From positions 434,001 to 498,000 of the forward strand of contig CM030733.1 of the NCBI GenBank assembly GCA_018127085.1: a stretch of DNA of 64,000 nucleotides. Direction: 5' to 3'. Below, piece by piece: positions 10,836 through 22,254 of the stretch. The notes beneath the pieces were generated by a model. It ran no database searches. It had not been told where the DNA came from and saw nothing but the letters and a program-made list of their open reading frames with translations. Within the stretch, counting starts at the first letter, position 1. The number at the start of each line of letters is the position of its first letter. The stretch is from Pneumocystis sp. 'macacae' (taxonomy: Eukaryota > Ascomycota > Pneumocystomycetes > Pneumocystales > Pneumocystaceae). Position numbers and translations under genes: made by a program.

Positions 10836-13800
10836 ATGTCGACAACAAAGCGCCGAAAAATAAATGTATATGACAACAATAATAAAAAAAGATGCGTTAA
10901 TTGGTCACACACTGTAGAATTTCATAAACGTATAATTATGGAACACCAAGAAAAATTGAAAAGAATTTATCATAACCAAGATGATAGAATCCGTCAGTTA
11001 TTTCATCTGGAAAATCATATAACACTTCTTGATTATGATCCTCAAACCGCTAAACATGAAAAAAGTGATAAATTTATGCAGGTTATACTATTTATCTGTA
11101 AAGTATTTAATTCATTATCTCTCTAGTTTTATCAGAACTATGATCTTATGTCCATTATTAAGAAAAATAAAATGGATTACCCTGATTTATTTGCAAGGAA
11201 TTTAGTCAATACATACTTAGATCATATTGAATTTATAGATAATCATTCTTCTCCTATTTCCAGCATTTCTCAAGAACTTGTAAAATACAATGGAAAAAAT
11301 TTAGAAAATTTGAAGGAAGATTCCCTAAAGAGTGATTTATCAACGGATTCTAAAAGTGAAATAATTTTGGATTCTATAAATATAGAGGGTTTACTTAAAT
11401 ATTTTTATTTACTACTAGTAAAAACTAATAATCGTAGACTCCTGTTATCGTCGGCCAACTCTTAAAGTTAAAATAAAAGTACCTTCTCCTGTCATTACAC
11501 ATCCATTCCATGTTTTATTAGTAAAAAAATATGATTCTCTTGCAGATTATATGTCGTCGTTTTTGATTCTTAATAATGAGGAGATTCCTATTGATGAAGC
11601 ATCTACGTTGGCTAGGTTAGAAGCAGAACTTCTTAATAAAATCGAGCTAGCAAAATCAAAAGGATCTTTGTCTAAATCACCGTCTTTAACAATTAAGAAA
11701 TCGATTGAACCAGTTCGTGCGCTTGATCATTTAGATCATCTTATTTCTCATGCTATTTATTTTTCTAAACTTGTTTCTAATGAAAGAAGAATTAGTATAT
11801 CTAGAGCTAAGAAAATATCTACAATGATAATATCATACTTTAAAAAACTTTATGGTGCAGATGAAAAAGAAAAAAAAGAAGCTGAAAAAAGAATACGACA
11901 ATTGGCTAAACGAACTTCATTAGAAGTTAAGAAAAAATGGAAACTTGTAGAAAAGGTTTTTTTATATTTTATTTTTAACTTTATATTAATTTATAATAGG
12001 AAGTTCGAAGAAGAAGGAATGAAAAGTTGCAGGAAGAGCAAAGAAAAGTAGGAAAGCTTCATTTAAATAAAATTTTAGAACATTCTGCACAACTTCTCGA
12101 AGCTCAAAAAGATGGTATCAAGCAAATTCCTGATTTTAAAAAATTAACAGAAAATATTAAAATAAATAATTCCAATATGAATAGTTATAACAATAGTGAC
12201 AATGAAATGGATTATATTAATAAAAAAGATTATAATGAATCATCTTATTTCAAAGACAATAATTTATCTATAGAAAAATTGAAAACCGAACATTCTCCAA
12301 TTATTTCTAATCAGTTAGAAGATCATTCATACGATTCTATGGATAGTGATTTTAATGAAATTCATACTGATTCAGATATTAGATCACTAGATGTAGACGA
12401 TGATACAATATCTTCTGCAAAAAATATTCAAAATAAAAATGATGAAATTTCTAACGAAGAAAAGAATTTGGATGAAAGTCAAGAAATAGATGAAAGTGAT
12501 GAAACAGATACTGTCATGGATTCAGAATATGATGAAGATAGTGAATATAATAGCGATGAAAACGATGGACCTGGATTGGCTTTTCTTTATAGAGATGAAG
12601 AGATTCAAATAAATGTTCATTCTAGTTCAATGAATAGTGAAAGATCTTATACTGATAGTTTAGTTAATATTGAAAACTCTGATATTGAAAAATACGAAAA
12701 TAATCAAAAAGAATCAAATGTGCAAATAACTCAGGAATTTTTTGATGAAAATATTAAAGAAAGTTATGAAAAGTTTTCGGATTTAAAAAAAACGCCTTCT
12801 GAAATAGATGTAACAAATTTAAATATAGAAAATAAAAATAAACTAGATAATGAAGTTTCTGGTGATAAAATATCTCAACATAATATTCTTATTCCGTTTT
12901 TACTTCGTGGAACGCTCCGTGAATATCAATATTCAGGATTAGAATGGTTGGTTGGACTTTATTCAAATTCAGTTAATGGAATTTTAGCGGACGAAATGGG
13001 ATTGGGGTAGCTGTTTTAAATTTATTCAATTTTTTGATGTTTTTTTAGAAAGACCATTCAAACCATTGCATTATTGTCTTATTTGGCATGTGAAAAAGGT
13101 ATTTGGGGACCACATCTTATAGTAGTACCAACAAGTGTTATATTAAATTGGGAAATGGAATTTAGTAAATTTGCACCTGGATTTAAAATTTTAACATATT
13201 ATGGTAATTTAAATCAGCGTAAAAATAAAAGAAAAGGATGGTATAAGTCGGATACATTTCATATATGTATCACATCATATCAGCTTGTTATCCATGATCA
13301 ACAGCCTTTTCGCAGAAAAAAATGGCACTATTTAATATTGGATGAAGCTCATAATATTAAAAATTTTCGTTCTCAAAGATGGAAAGTCTTGTTAAATTTT
13401 AATACAGAAAGACGTCTTTTGTTAACGGGTACTCCTTTACAAAATAATCTTGTTGAATTATGGTCTCTTTTGTATTTTTTGATGCCACATGGATTATCTC
13501 AATCAATGCCTATCGATTTTGCTAATTTAAAAGATTTCCAAGAATGGTTCTCAAAACCAATTGACAAAATGGTTGAAAATAATAAAATTATTGATAGCGA
13601 TGTTCAAAATCAAGTATCTAAGCTTCATCAACTTTTACGACCATATCTTTTACGCCGATTAAAAGCAGATGTTGAGAAACAAATGCCTAAAAAATATGAA
13701 CATATAATTTATTGTCGTTTATCTAAACGACAACGCTATCTTTATGATGATTTTATGTCAAGAGCAAAAACAAAAGAAACTTTGGCATCTGGGAATTTTT

Positions 13801-15494
13801 TTAGTATTATTAATTGCTTAATGCAATTAAGGAAGGTATGTAATCATCCTGATCTGTTTGAAATTCGTCCTGTTGTTACATCATTTTCTATGTCACGCTC
13901 TGTTATCGCTGATTTTGAAATTAAGAACTTTCTTATTTTAAAACGTCTAAATAATAATTATTTTTATAATTTGAATTTAGATTTTCTAAATCTTATTGTT
14001 GTAAAAAATGAAAACAAGTCACATATAATGATGGATGAGATACGATTGCTTTGTGCAAATAATGAAATATTAAAAGATATAGAATCTTTAAAATCTACTA
14101 TTGATTATTCAGTTTCAGAGAATTATAATAGTTTTAAAAAATACAAAAATTATGCTATTCAAAGGACACGAATTTCAAAACTTGAAAAAATTAAACATTA
14201 TAGTTATCTTAATTATATGCGATGTCATTCATATCCGATATATGGAAGTGGTTTGATTAAATTTTGTACTATTTCAACTACTAGAATATTAACTATGAAA
14301 GAAAAAAGTAAACCTAAAAATATTATGGATCTTTTTTGGAAAACTAATACGTTTTTATCAAATGCTGTACTTGATCTTGAACAAAGAATAGACTCTATGG
14401 AAACATTGTTACAAAAATACTCATGTGTTACTCCTGCAGTTGTTGCTACAGATTTGAATTCATTTTTATTTTCTAAAATTCCACAATTACAATTAAGTTT
14501 ACTCCAAACATATACAAATATTCTTCATCCGATGCAAGTTAGATTGTCTATTGCATTTCCTGATAAAAGACTTCTTCAATATGATTGTGGAAAATTGCAA
14601 AAACTTGTCGTACTTCTTCGTGAACTTCAAGCAGGAAATCATAGAGCGCTTATTTTTACACAAATGACACGCGTATTAGATATTTTGGAGCAATTTTTGA
14701 ATATTCATGGTTATAAATATTTAAGGTTAGATGGTGCTACCAAGATTGAGCAACGTCAAATTTTAACAGAGAGATTTAATAATGATCCTCGAATATTTGT
14801 TTTTATTTTAAGCACGAGAAGTGGTGGTTTAGGTATTAATTTAACAGGCGCGGATACTGTAATCTTTTATGATTCTGATTGGAATCCATCTATGGATAAA
14901 CAATGTCAAGATAGGTAGTTTTATTTGATTTTTATTAAGATTCTAGTTGACTAGCATAGATGTCATCGTATTGGGCAGACACAAGATGTACATATCTATC
15001 GTTTTATTTCTGAATATACAGTTGAAGAAAATATGTTATTGAAAGCAAATCAAAAGCGAATGCTAGATAATGTTGTTATTGGAGAAGGATATTTTACTAC
15101 TGACTATTTGAGCAAAATTAATTGGCGCGATCTTATTGATGCAAATATTAAATCAGATGACACTTCATTCAATGAAAAAAAATTAGAATCTATGTTAATG
15201 GAAGCAGAAGAAGAAAATGATGCAGCTGCAGCAAGAATAGCAAAAAATGAAATGGATATTGATGCCATCGACTTTACCGAACGTTCAGTAATTATTTCCG
15301 ATTATAATTCCATTAAAGATACACATGAAATTATACAAAATCAAGATTTTACCGATAAAGTAGACCATGACCAAGATATCTCATTACATAAAAACATAAA
15401 ACAACATTATAATCATTCATTACCTGAACCTAGACATATTGACGAATACATGTTAGACTTTTTGACTAATGAAGGATGCCCTGATGAATGGTAA
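10836..15494 (+). CDS. SWR1: SWR1 chromatin-remodelling ATPase
   Basis: The catalytic subunit of the SWR1 complex, which exchanges H2A for H2A.Z in nucleosomes. Exons 10836-11081, 11127-11388, 11438-11955, 12000-13006, 13049-14914 and 14960-15494 give 1477 aa. An HSA segment spans about residues 240-360 ([18 protein letters not shown] through [19 protein letters not shown]), then a long acidic Ser/Asp-rich linker. The Snf2 core includes [19 protein letters not shown], Walker A DEMGLGKTIQT (codon split by the intron at 13007), DEAH box [12 protein letters not shown] and [20 protein letters not shown]. After a long insertion come GTRSGG-type [20 protein letters not shown] and [12 protein letters not shown]. 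The [12 protein letters not shown] context and [12 protein letters not shown] favour SWR1 over INO80. The last intron is joined at 14914/14960 because it restores DRCHRIGQ. Confidence 0.95.
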
Positions 15495-15603
15495 ATTACA
15501 TTCATTATAAAAAATTAACGTTGTGTTTTACTTGTATATAATCTTATATTTTTTTATTTTTTATACATCTTGTATTAAAATATATTTTTACACAAGTGTC
15601 TTT

Positions 15604-16435
15604 ATGAGTATTTCTATAAATTCACAAGCATCTGACCAAAGTGTTGAAGATGCAAAAAGTATTAAAAATCATCTTAAAGATATTTTCAAGCGCGTAGATG
15701 AAATTAAACAAGAATTACAATATCTTGGCGATGTGTTATTTCAGGTACTTTTTTCACTAAATAATCAGAATATTAATATATCAAAGCACAATGTTAATAT
15801 GGAGACGCCATTGGTCGACGAAGAGGGATTTCCACGTTCTGATATAGACGTTGTTTCAGGTTTTTTAGTTCACAATATTTTGTTTTTTATTAAATATTTT
15901 ATCAGTACGTATTGCAAGAGCACGTATTAATAGGCTTAAAAACAATTATCACACATTAACAGATAGTATACAAACAGCTTTACATGCTTTACATATATAT
16001 AATTCTCAAGATATTAATCAAACAATTATTGAAAATACCGTTAAACGCCCTTTTGCACGAGTAAATTATGTAATTCACCAATCACCAGCTTCTCTTGCAG
16101 GACTCCAAGAGGGTAAGGCATTGCCTTTATTATTCTTATTAGAAATAAATTAATATTAATATATTTTATTATAGGAGATTTGATTAAACAATTTGGTACT
16201 ATTCATGCCGAAAATCATCAAGGATTATCAGCATTAGTGCAACTTGTAGAAGCATCAGATAATGTTAATCACTGTTTTAATAAAAAGTAGTTTTTAATTT
16301 TCATATTAGAAAGAAATATCATTATTGATTACACGAAAAAAAGAATCAAAAGAAATTGATATTAATCTTACTTTAATTCCTCAAAAAAACTGGGGAGGAA
16401 ATGGAAGCTTAGGAGCACACGTTGTTCCAATATGA
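15604..16435 (+). CDS. NAS2: 26S proteasome assembly chaperone Nas2 (PSMD9/p27)
   Basis: A chaperone that binds Rpt5 during assembly of the proteasome base. Exons splice to about 205 aa. An N-terminal helical region (KNHLKDIFKRVDEIKQEL) leads to the family signature METPLVDEEGFPRSDIDV, followed by RIARARINRLKNNYHTL. A PDZ-like domain follows, with VIHQSPASLAGLQEGDLIKQ, GLSALVQLVEASDNKEISL and a final NWGGNGSLGAHVVPI. The intron at 15745-15786 is 42 bases with no stop codon, so its retention would only insert 14 residues; removal gives the better family match. Confidence 0.9.
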
Positions 16436-16539
16436 TTTATCAATTATAATATTATGTATTCTTATTGACAAATGCATATTTATGTATAATTCATGTTAAT
16501 ATATAAATCTAAAACTAAAAACTTTAAAAAATATTAAGT

Positions 16540-18075
16540 TTAAACCAAATTCAAAAAAGGGTGTTCTAATGCTGCTTTTGACTGAATCCTTTCAGAAGGA
16601 TTTAACATTAAACATTTTTCTAAAAAATCTAATGCAAATTTAATAACAGATTCATCTTCACCATCAAATATTGAATAACTATCATTAATAGAAAATATTT
16701 TTATCAATTGCCAACATGAAATCCTTGAATCAGATATTGAAGGAATATTATCGTGAAAAGAACAATCTATAATCTGTTAGTATTAAATATTCATGTTTGA
16801 TCAAGATATGTATATGTAACATACTATGTAGTCGTGCACATTTTTTCATTTCTATACGTCCAAAAATATGTGCTAATTCAACAAGTGCGTTAATATCATT
16901 ATCACTTTGAAAAAGAGGAAACCTCTTAATAAAAAAAACTAAAAGAATGATCCCAGCAGACCAAACATCAATTGCTTATTAATCATAAATATTTAAATTA
17001 TAGTATAACAAAGTATTACCACAACTTTGACTTTTGCAGCGAAAAAGAACCTCGGGAGCCCTAAATCCTCTTGTTCCTCCTCTCTCACCTTTTTTAGATG
17101 GTCTGCTGTTTATTAAAATTATTTAATTACAACCTATATACCTTAAATCTTTTTTAATATATGCATTATTTGGTTCTAATAAAACAAAAGATTCCGTAAT
17201 TTCTTTGTTTAAAAGACTAGAATTTTCCAAATACTTTTTACTACAAGTACACGACATATCGAATTCTTTTTCCCACTAAAATCTCCTTATAAATCATTTA
17301 ATCTGTAAAAAAACATATATTACTTGTGCTAGTCCAAAATCAACAAGTGACCCTTTTTTAGAAAATGGGTTCCAACAAAAATTGGCAGGTTTGATATCCC
17401 GATGAATAATTGATAATTCATGAACAGAATTTAATGCACGAAATAATTCTTTAATATAAATCGAGACATCTTTAAGCGTATAAGTAAGATAAAACTCCCT
17501 AAAATCCGCATGCATAATATATGGTAAAACAATTAAAACTTGATCTATATAGAAATTGAAAATATCCTACTAATATTTAAAATTTATATATACCTTGATG
17601 TCTAAAAGCAGTGATAACACATGTTACTGATGGTCTACCCCTGCTTGAAATCAATATTAAACATATCTTAAATCGTTTGTACTCTAGCTGCTTGAGAATT
17701 TTAAGCTCTTTAATAATCCTACGTGTTGACTGAGTAACATATATTCGTTTAATAGCCACATAACGAGTTTGCTGAACTGCCAATCTAGTACAATAACGCA
17801 AAGTATCTATCTCATTCTCCCATGAAGAATTGTCATATTCATGATATCTGAGATCAATTGCTTTAAAGACACAACTAAATGTGCCTATTTTATTATTAAG
17901 CAATATATTTTTAAAGGGAAAATTAACCATAACCAATCAACTTAAGAACATAATATTGTTCTTGAAGTTTGGGAACTGCTGATAAAAGAGCTTTTATTTC
18001 ACGCAAAGACTCCTTATCTATATCATCTGAACGTTTCGACTTAATCTTTTCTTTAATCAATGTCATATGAATCAT
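16540..18075 (-). CDS. Cdc7/Hsk1-type DDK kinase catalytic subunit
   Basis: A serine/threonine kinase that, with a Dbf4-type partner, triggers replication origins by phosphorylating Mcm proteins. About eight exons give roughly 400 aa. Visible landmarks are LKLIGYGTFSCVFKAIDL (Gly loop), YVAIKRIYV (catalytic Lys), LKQLEGRPSVTCVITAFRHQ, HELSIIHRDIKPANFCWN (catalytic loop), GSLVDFGLAQ, and GGTRGFRAPEVLFRC. The Cys-rich insert before the activation loop (MSCTCSKKY) and ITAFRHQDQVLIVLPY are typical of Cdc7. The intron at 17641-17682 is 42 bases and stop-free; removing it restores EGRPSV. The insert regions are short compared with budding yeast Cdc7. Confidence 0.88.
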
Positions 18076-18241
18076 TGATTTTTTTGTTGTAGTGCTTATA
18101 CTTTAACGAATAAATGAAAATACGATAAATATGATAAGAAAGCAAGCATAAATAATTTTAAATTATGTATAAATAGTTTGTTAAAAATATAGATTATAAA
18201 TCATTTAGTTAATGTTTTTACTTAGACTTTTTAATTGGAAA

Positions 18242-19556
18242 TTAATTAGAAATCATATCTTGAACTTGTATTTCCTTAAGGAATTCTGTACGTTTTGTTG
18301 CTTTAGACTCTTTTTTTGTTTTATTTGGACTCTTTGTGATCGCTGAGTCACGAGGAGCAAATGTTTTACGCGGAGACCTTCGCACAGAAGAGATATTCTC
18401 TTTATTGGTCTCTGGCTCCATGTCTAATGACATATCTTTTTGAGGATGAATAAATGATGGATAAAGATTATAAGAAGAGCTGGAATCGAGTTGAATCATC
18501 GACAATGGAGGCTCTGAAAATGACTCAGTAAACCCTTGTGTATTTATTGGCATAGTAAATTGAGACTTGTTAAGATCAAATGACGTAGATAAAGTATTTA
18601 GCTGAACAGCTTCTTCAATTCGATCATTTAAAGTATTTGTTATCTGAACATTTGTATCAGAAAGAGAGCTATGTGGAGAATTGTCGTTGGAAAGCGGAAG
18701 AGGAATATCATTTGGTTGAAAGCCTAGATAAGAATTGGGTGAAAAGCAAGAAAGCATATAACTATTAACAGGGCGAAAAGAAGGATACGAAATACCAGAT
18801 ACTTCTAAAAGCTCTAAACGAAATTAAAAGATATTCGAAAATCCAATACAAATACCTGGTTCTGCATATTGAAACATAAAACAAACAATATTACGAACAC
18901 GTTTAAACAACGGACGTGTATTTTCACGAGTTTGTAACCACCCTTCGGACAAAACTACTTTTATAGAACAAAAGTCAGGTGGTACAGCATAGCTTGTAAG
19001 ACTTGAAATATTTTCTAGTTTATGATTTGGAAAATAAAATCTATGGGATATATTGTTATGATCTAGAAAAAATAAATAACAAAAAATGATCTAATATTTA
19101 TATACCATTATAGCTATCAATGACGACTGGCCACTTTGAATGCGGTAACATTAGTTGATATGTAATAGGTATTCCATCAATATAAACGCGCGCTTCAAAC
19201 ATAGGTATATATGCGACATTTTCTTCAGGTTTTGGTGGCATTGATGCCATTGCTCTAGATATATGTGGGAGTGTCCATGAATGCAAAGATATTTTGATTG
19301 GATCAGTCGGTGGAAGAGACGAAATATATGTTGTTACTGTTGGAAGTGTTAAAGTAGTATAAGTATCAAATATATTAATATTTGACCCAATCATCGTCGT
19401 ATCACCATTTCCATGAGAGGCTAAAGTATTTTTCTGGTGATTTAGAGCCGTTATATGGTCAGGATCATGAGTTAAACAAAAGGATGTGCGAAATTCTGGT
19501 ATTGGAACACATAGATTCAAAGGGAAAATCAAGCAATCAAAGTCCGCATAACGCAT
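18242..19556 (-). CDS. unrecognised protein with a basic Ser/Lys-rich C-terminal tail
   Basis: I do not recognise this gene. Three exons (start 19556; junctions near 19100/19065 and 18860/18815) give about 420 aa. The first two-thirds look folded and beta-rich, with FEARVYIDGIPITYQLMLP, HRFYFPNHKLENISSLTSY and DFCSIKVVLSEGWLQTRENT. This resembles a conserved fungal domain that reads an ordered list of Arg/Trp positions, but no family name can be supported. The C-terminal third is low-complexity and ends in SPRKTFAPRDSAITKSPNK, possibly nuclear and cyclin-kinase regulated (several SP sites). No membrane segment or signal peptide. It lies next to CDC7 on the same strand, with no evidence of a functional link. 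Confidence 0.6.
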
Positions 19557-20017
19557 TACTAATCATTAAAAGAAAAAACTGTTTCTTATGCGTACTTCTT
19601 TTAAATATTGATTTAATCTTAGAATACTTTGCCGTATGATTTTTTTTCAAACACCGTAGATTTGTTTGAAAATGTACTTTCGATAATATAATCAAAGAAT
19701 ATCAAGATGAGTGAAAAATAAATAAAAAGAATACTTTTAATAGATATAAATATAACGTACAAATACACATACATAAATAAAGCTATATATACATATTATT
19801 CTAGGACAATCATATATAAATTTTCTAAAGAAACCAAAATACAAGCTCTAAAATAATATAAAAACAAGAGTTTGAAGTAAATATCCAAGAATAATAACAT
19901 ATATCGAGAATCATATTTATTTTCATTATCCTTATTAATCAAAACAAGAGCAAAGAAAACCATATATAATAAACAAAAAGCAGACGTCTATTGTTTGTGA
20001 ATAAATCATAAACAAAG
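19557..20017. other. AT-rich intergenic region
   Basis: 461 bases between two minus-strand genes, covering the 3' UTR of the RRM gene and the promoter of the unrecognised gene. No other structure seen. Confidence 0.35.
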
Positions 20018-21607
20018 TTACTGAGCATAGACGCCATGGAAGCTAGTTCGATCTGCTTCCAGTCTATCAAGTCGTGCATTTCGCGTCGCTGAATACAATT
20101 CATTCAATAAAGCTACTGGGATAGGATCCATAGGATTTTGTGAGCCAGAAAGCTGCCCCGGTTGTGCAGATAAAGGCTGACCTGACTGCTGTGGTGGGTG
20201 CATATGTGCAGCATTAGGATTAATGGGTGCAAAGCTAGAATAAGGATGTTGAGGTGGAAGCCCCATAGATGCATAAGGAACAGGTGGTGGAGGTGCAGGT
20301 CTATTGAATAAAATAAAAATATGTATATAAAAGGAAAAAAGAATACCTGTATGGGGTACCTATGGGACCAGAATTATTTTGACTTCTTCCCCATGAAAGT
20401 CGAACCCTAGAATTTCCAATTGGATACCCTTGCATTTGATTAATAGCCATTTCTGCTGCATGCCGCTGAACAAATTGTACAAAACCACAACCTTTACCAG
20501 GAGGAATTTTTACATACGTAATTTCACCAAAACCTTGAAAAAAACTTCGTAATTCGTCTTCTGTAACATAACTTGAAAGGCCACCAACAAAAACAGTAGT
20601 ATTATTAGGATCAGTAAACTGATTCATAGGCTGAGGTGCACCATAATACCCTAAAGGAGACATACTCATATGCAACATATTAATATGACTCATTCCCGGC
20701 TTATTCTTAGGTGTTGCTGTAGAAATCCGTATAGGACGGCTTCCGCAATATACACCTTGCATCTCAGTAAGAGCACGTCGTTGATCTACTTCATCTGAAA
20801 ATCGAACAAAACCATAACCTAGACAAGAAGTCAATTTAAAATATATGCAGAAACTTATTTTCAACCTCTTGACATTCCAGATACAAGATCTGTCATAATT
20901 TTTGCTGATTTGCATGAAGGATAACGACTTTGAAAAAGAGAAACAAGTAAATATTCATTAACTTCAGGGCCTAAATCGCCAACAAAAATCGAAAACTCCG
21001 GTTCTCGATCATCTCTAAAACATGTAAACAGTTTAGAAAAAAGTCAATAGCTTTTACTTCCTATCAGTAAGGCCACCACCTGATGCCCAATTAAGTTTAA
21101 ACAATCGTGTTGTTCCTGGAATAATAGTCCCATTTAATGAAAGAGCTTTTGAAGCAGCTGCAGTGCTCGAAAAATCAACAAAACAATAACCAGCATTCGA
21201 ACTAACATGATTAAATATGTATAAAATAAAAACAAAATATACCCAGAAAACTTATCACGGATCATCTTTACATTAACTTGCTCCCCAAGATTAAACCATA
21301 CTTGACGAATAAATGCTTCATCCACCCAAGGCTCAAGCTCACCCATCCTATATCTATCAACATCTAAAATTCAATAGTTATGGCGTAAAAACACATACCA
21401 AAGTGCTGTTTTATTTTCCCCTTGCAAAGGCGATTGTGAGGAAGGAATTTGACTGTTAGTAACATTTTGTACAGTTGCATTTGTCGTTTGGAAGGTAGGT
21501 GATGATGCATTTGCAGATGGAGTTACGATCTGGTTATTTTGGCTTTGTGTTGCAGATACAGAGGTAGTTGATGCCCCTCCTTTACCATAATCGTAACTAA
21601 AAGACAT
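20018..21607 (-). CDS. three-RRM RNA-binding protein (Nam8/Csx1/TIA1-like)
   Basis: An RNA-binding protein with three RRMs; relatives act in U1 snRNP-assisted splicing (Nam8) or stress mRNA stability (Csx1). Exons give about 420 aa. A Ser/Thr/Gln-rich N-terminus leads to RRM1 ([20 protein letters not shown] ... NAGYCFVDF), RRM2 ([12 protein letters not shown] ... [17 protein letters not shown]) and RRM3 ([20 protein letters not shown] ... [14 protein letters not shown]). The C-terminus is Pro/Gln-rich, ending in [19 protein letters not shown]. The first junction is set by restoring LWMGELEPW. The order and GCGFVQF in RRM3 fit Nam8/Ngr1/Csx1; which ortholog is not settled. Confidence 0.88.
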
Positions 21608-22254
21608 GATCTACTCCAGCAATCTTCTAAATTCCTTTAATTCTTTCTTAAAAAATCATTTTTATTTAAATAATCAAATCTTACTTTAATTGCGATTGTA
21701 CCCAAAATTTAGACAATTTTCCCAAAAAAAAAAAAAAACGTAAAAAGAAAACACACTTCAGAAAACACTTGAATACTTAAAAAATACAACAAACTTCCTT
21801 ATTTAATGTATTTTTTGTTCTTAAAGCAACAAATCACGTTGTTGAACGTTCCCGTCGATGAAAAATTTTAGAGAAATCTTAAATATCGAAAAACTCGCGT
21901 GCACGAGATCAAATTCTATAAAAAACCATAGCTTAAAGGTAATTGTATTTAATTTAGATAATATTTATTAAAGATGTATATAAATAAATGAATATGTTTC
22001 CCGATAATTAAAATGTATAAAACTAATATTATATGTTGTATCAAATAATAAAAACGAAACCTATAAAAAACATAAATATTTCTTTTCATATATTCTTTTC
22101 ATATATTTTTTTGATAAAATATAAATATGCAGTGAAAGATATAGGTGCAATTTAATAATAAAATAAATATTTATCGTAAAGGTCGTTTTATATGTTATAT
22201 AACTGCTTCGATTTGTGCATTATATTAAGTCTAAAATTGAAGATTGACTAGTTA
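21608..22254. other. intergenic region with A15 tract
   Basis: 647 bases between minus-strand genes, including the RRM gene promoter. It contains a run of about 15 A (near 21724-21738), a typical nucleosome-poor poly(dA:dT) promoter feature. Around 21830-21920 composition is less AT-rich. No gene seen. Confidence 0.4.
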
